Positions 63,701 to 64,000 of a stretch of DNA of 64,000 nucleotides are shown in pieces. Every line of letters starts with the position of its first letter. Positions within the stretch are counted from its first letter, which is position 1. The notes under the pieces are model-generated. The model ran no database searches, had not been told where the DNA came from, and saw only the letters and a program-made list of their open reading frames with translations. Made by a program: the position numbers and the translations under genes. The stretch comes from CPC320 sp002684375 (GTDB taxonomy: Bacteria; Pseudomonadota; Alphaproteobacteria; Rhodobacterales; Rhodobacteraceae), in assembly GCA_965662545.1 (NCBI GenBank), contig CBFIHZ010000020.1, positions 12,306 to 76,305 of the forward strand. Direction: 5' to 3'.

Positions 63701-63722
63701 TGTTAGAAAGTTGTTAGAAAGT
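63701..63722. repeat. 11-bp tandem duplication
   Basis: TGTTAGAAAGT occurs twice head to tail in the AT-rich segment, between the GNAT gene and the right guaA-tail copy. It could be a recombinase accessory site or chance. Confidence 0.6.
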
Positions 63723-63756
63723 ATAAAAAGGCATAATAACAATAACTTAAAAGGTT

Positions 63757-63777
63757 GGAACTATTGAGTGGGAATAG
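63757..63777 (+). repeat. guaA tail, second copy (attR-like or internal junction)
   Basis: GGAACTATTGAGTGGGAATAG still encodes GTIEWE followed by a stop, with silent changes from the guaA end at 63080-63100. It sits outside any gene, as expected for the displaced tail of an att site. AT-rich DNA continues to its right. Confidence 0.65.
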
Positions 63778-63844
63778 AATAAAATTGAATAAAATTAATA
63801 ATTTACCACATCAAATTAATGTATCATTTATGGATTTTTTATAA

Positions 63845-64000
63845 ATGTATGTATCAGTTACAGGGCTTAAACCAAAAGGTTTGATTGGTTGGATAAGATT
63901 TTGGACATTGACAATCCCTGCGTCAAAAGATGCTCAAAAAGCTGACGGAATACTGCATTGTGCGTTTAAGTCACGTAATGGATACCAACACACACTAACA
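63845..64000 (+). CDS. Unrecognised protein, N-terminal 52 residues only
   Basis: Open frame from an ATG at 63845 to the right edge: MYVSVTGLKPKGLIGWIRFW and then TLTIPASKDAQKADGIL. The pattern of a short strand, a Phe-Trp helix and Ala-rich helix resembles the beginning of DUF3291/antibiotic-monooxygenase-like proteins, but 52 residues are too few to be sure. Base composition is less AT-rich than the GNAT gene. No strong ribosome binding site. It lies just beyond the second guaA-tail copy, so it may be the first gene of a second insert. Confidence 0.45.
   Translation, partial: MYVSVTGLKPKGLIGWIRFWTLTIPASKDAQKADGILHCAFKSRNGYQHTLT

Larger units (their letters stand above)
63101..63756. mobile_element. 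AT-rich inserted segment carrying one acetyltransferase gene
   Basis: About 656 bp of very AT-rich DNA between two copies of the guaA tail, in sharp contrast to the moderate-GC chromosome on its left. It holds one GNAT gene and short AT-rich flanks with an 11-bp tandem duplication (63701-63722). No integrase is visible. Most simply a small cassette, or the left end of a nested island, integrated by site-specific recombination at guaA. Confidence 0.6.

Noticed and set aside
63131..63749. ACAATAACTTA present at 63131 and 63739
   Set aside because: Eleven AT-rich bases in AT-rich DNA may recur by chance, and the copies lie at different places relative to the two guaA tails.

Overview
The window is chromosomal DNA from an alphaproteobacterium, most probably a marine Rhodobacteraceae (Roseobacter-group) bacterium. 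The evidence is gene order and protein families. The dusB(nifR3)-ntrB-ntrC-ntrY-ntrX-trkA-trkH-hfq-hflX block, the pyrH-frr-uppS-cdsA-rseP-bamA-skp-fabZ-lpxA-lpxI-lpxB block, IalB-like and DUF6456 proteins, a large RNase E with an acidic insert, and NtrC without the sigma54 loop all fit this group. GC content looks moderate by eye, except for the last ~0.9 kb, which is very AT-rich. No rRNA, tRNA, CRISPR array or recognisable insertion sequence was seen.

Layout. 1-622: 5' part of a class II DAHP synthase gene, divergent from a GlxA-type AraC regulator. 2.0-7.3 kb: a complete branched-chain/amide-type ABC importer (binding protein, two ATPases, two permeases) with a hairpin after the binding-protein gene and a 37-codon ORF between livF and livH. 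7.3-7.6 kb: two terminator-like hairpins, possibly a small RNA. 7.6-8.2 kb: IalB-like secreted protein. 8.3-19.2 kb, minus strand: the envelope/translation cluster lpxB, lpxI, lpxA, fabZ, skp, bamA, rseP, cdsA, uppS, frr, pyrH. 19.3-31.4 kb: housekeeping genes (miaA, lytic transglycosylase, ssb, aroB, aroK, a tyrosine recombinase of the XerD type, a CorC-like protein), a P450/hydrolase pair, ccdA and tusA. 31.6-43.4 kb: RNase E, a beta-hydroxyacid dehydrogenase, a penicillin-acylase-type hydrolase, hflX-hfq and trkH-trkA. 43.5-50.7 kb: ntrX, ntrY, ntrC, ntrB, dusB. 50.9-54.4 kb: pgpA, cinA, amtB, a RatA-like protein, hpt. 54.6-63.1 kb: lipA, katG, a DUF6456 protein, an MttB-family methyltransferase and guaA. 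63.1-64.0 kb: AT-rich DNA inserted behind guaA.

Themes. Nitrogen control (ntrBC, ntrYX, dusB, amtB), lipid A and outer-membrane assembly, and RNA metabolism (rne, hfq, hflX, miaA) dominate. Two observations deserve most attention. First, the end of guaA is repeated about 680 bp downstream. The two copies bracket a foreign-looking AT-rich segment with one GNAT acetyltransferase gene, and more AT-rich DNA follows the second copy, as if cassettes were stacked at the guaA tail. Second, two genes of the MEP isoprenoid pathway are missing from slots they usually occupy in this family: dxr between cdsA and rseP, and ispDF between dusB and pgpA. This suggests the pathway was relocated or replaced, for example by mevalonate as in Paracoccus zeaxanthinifaciens.
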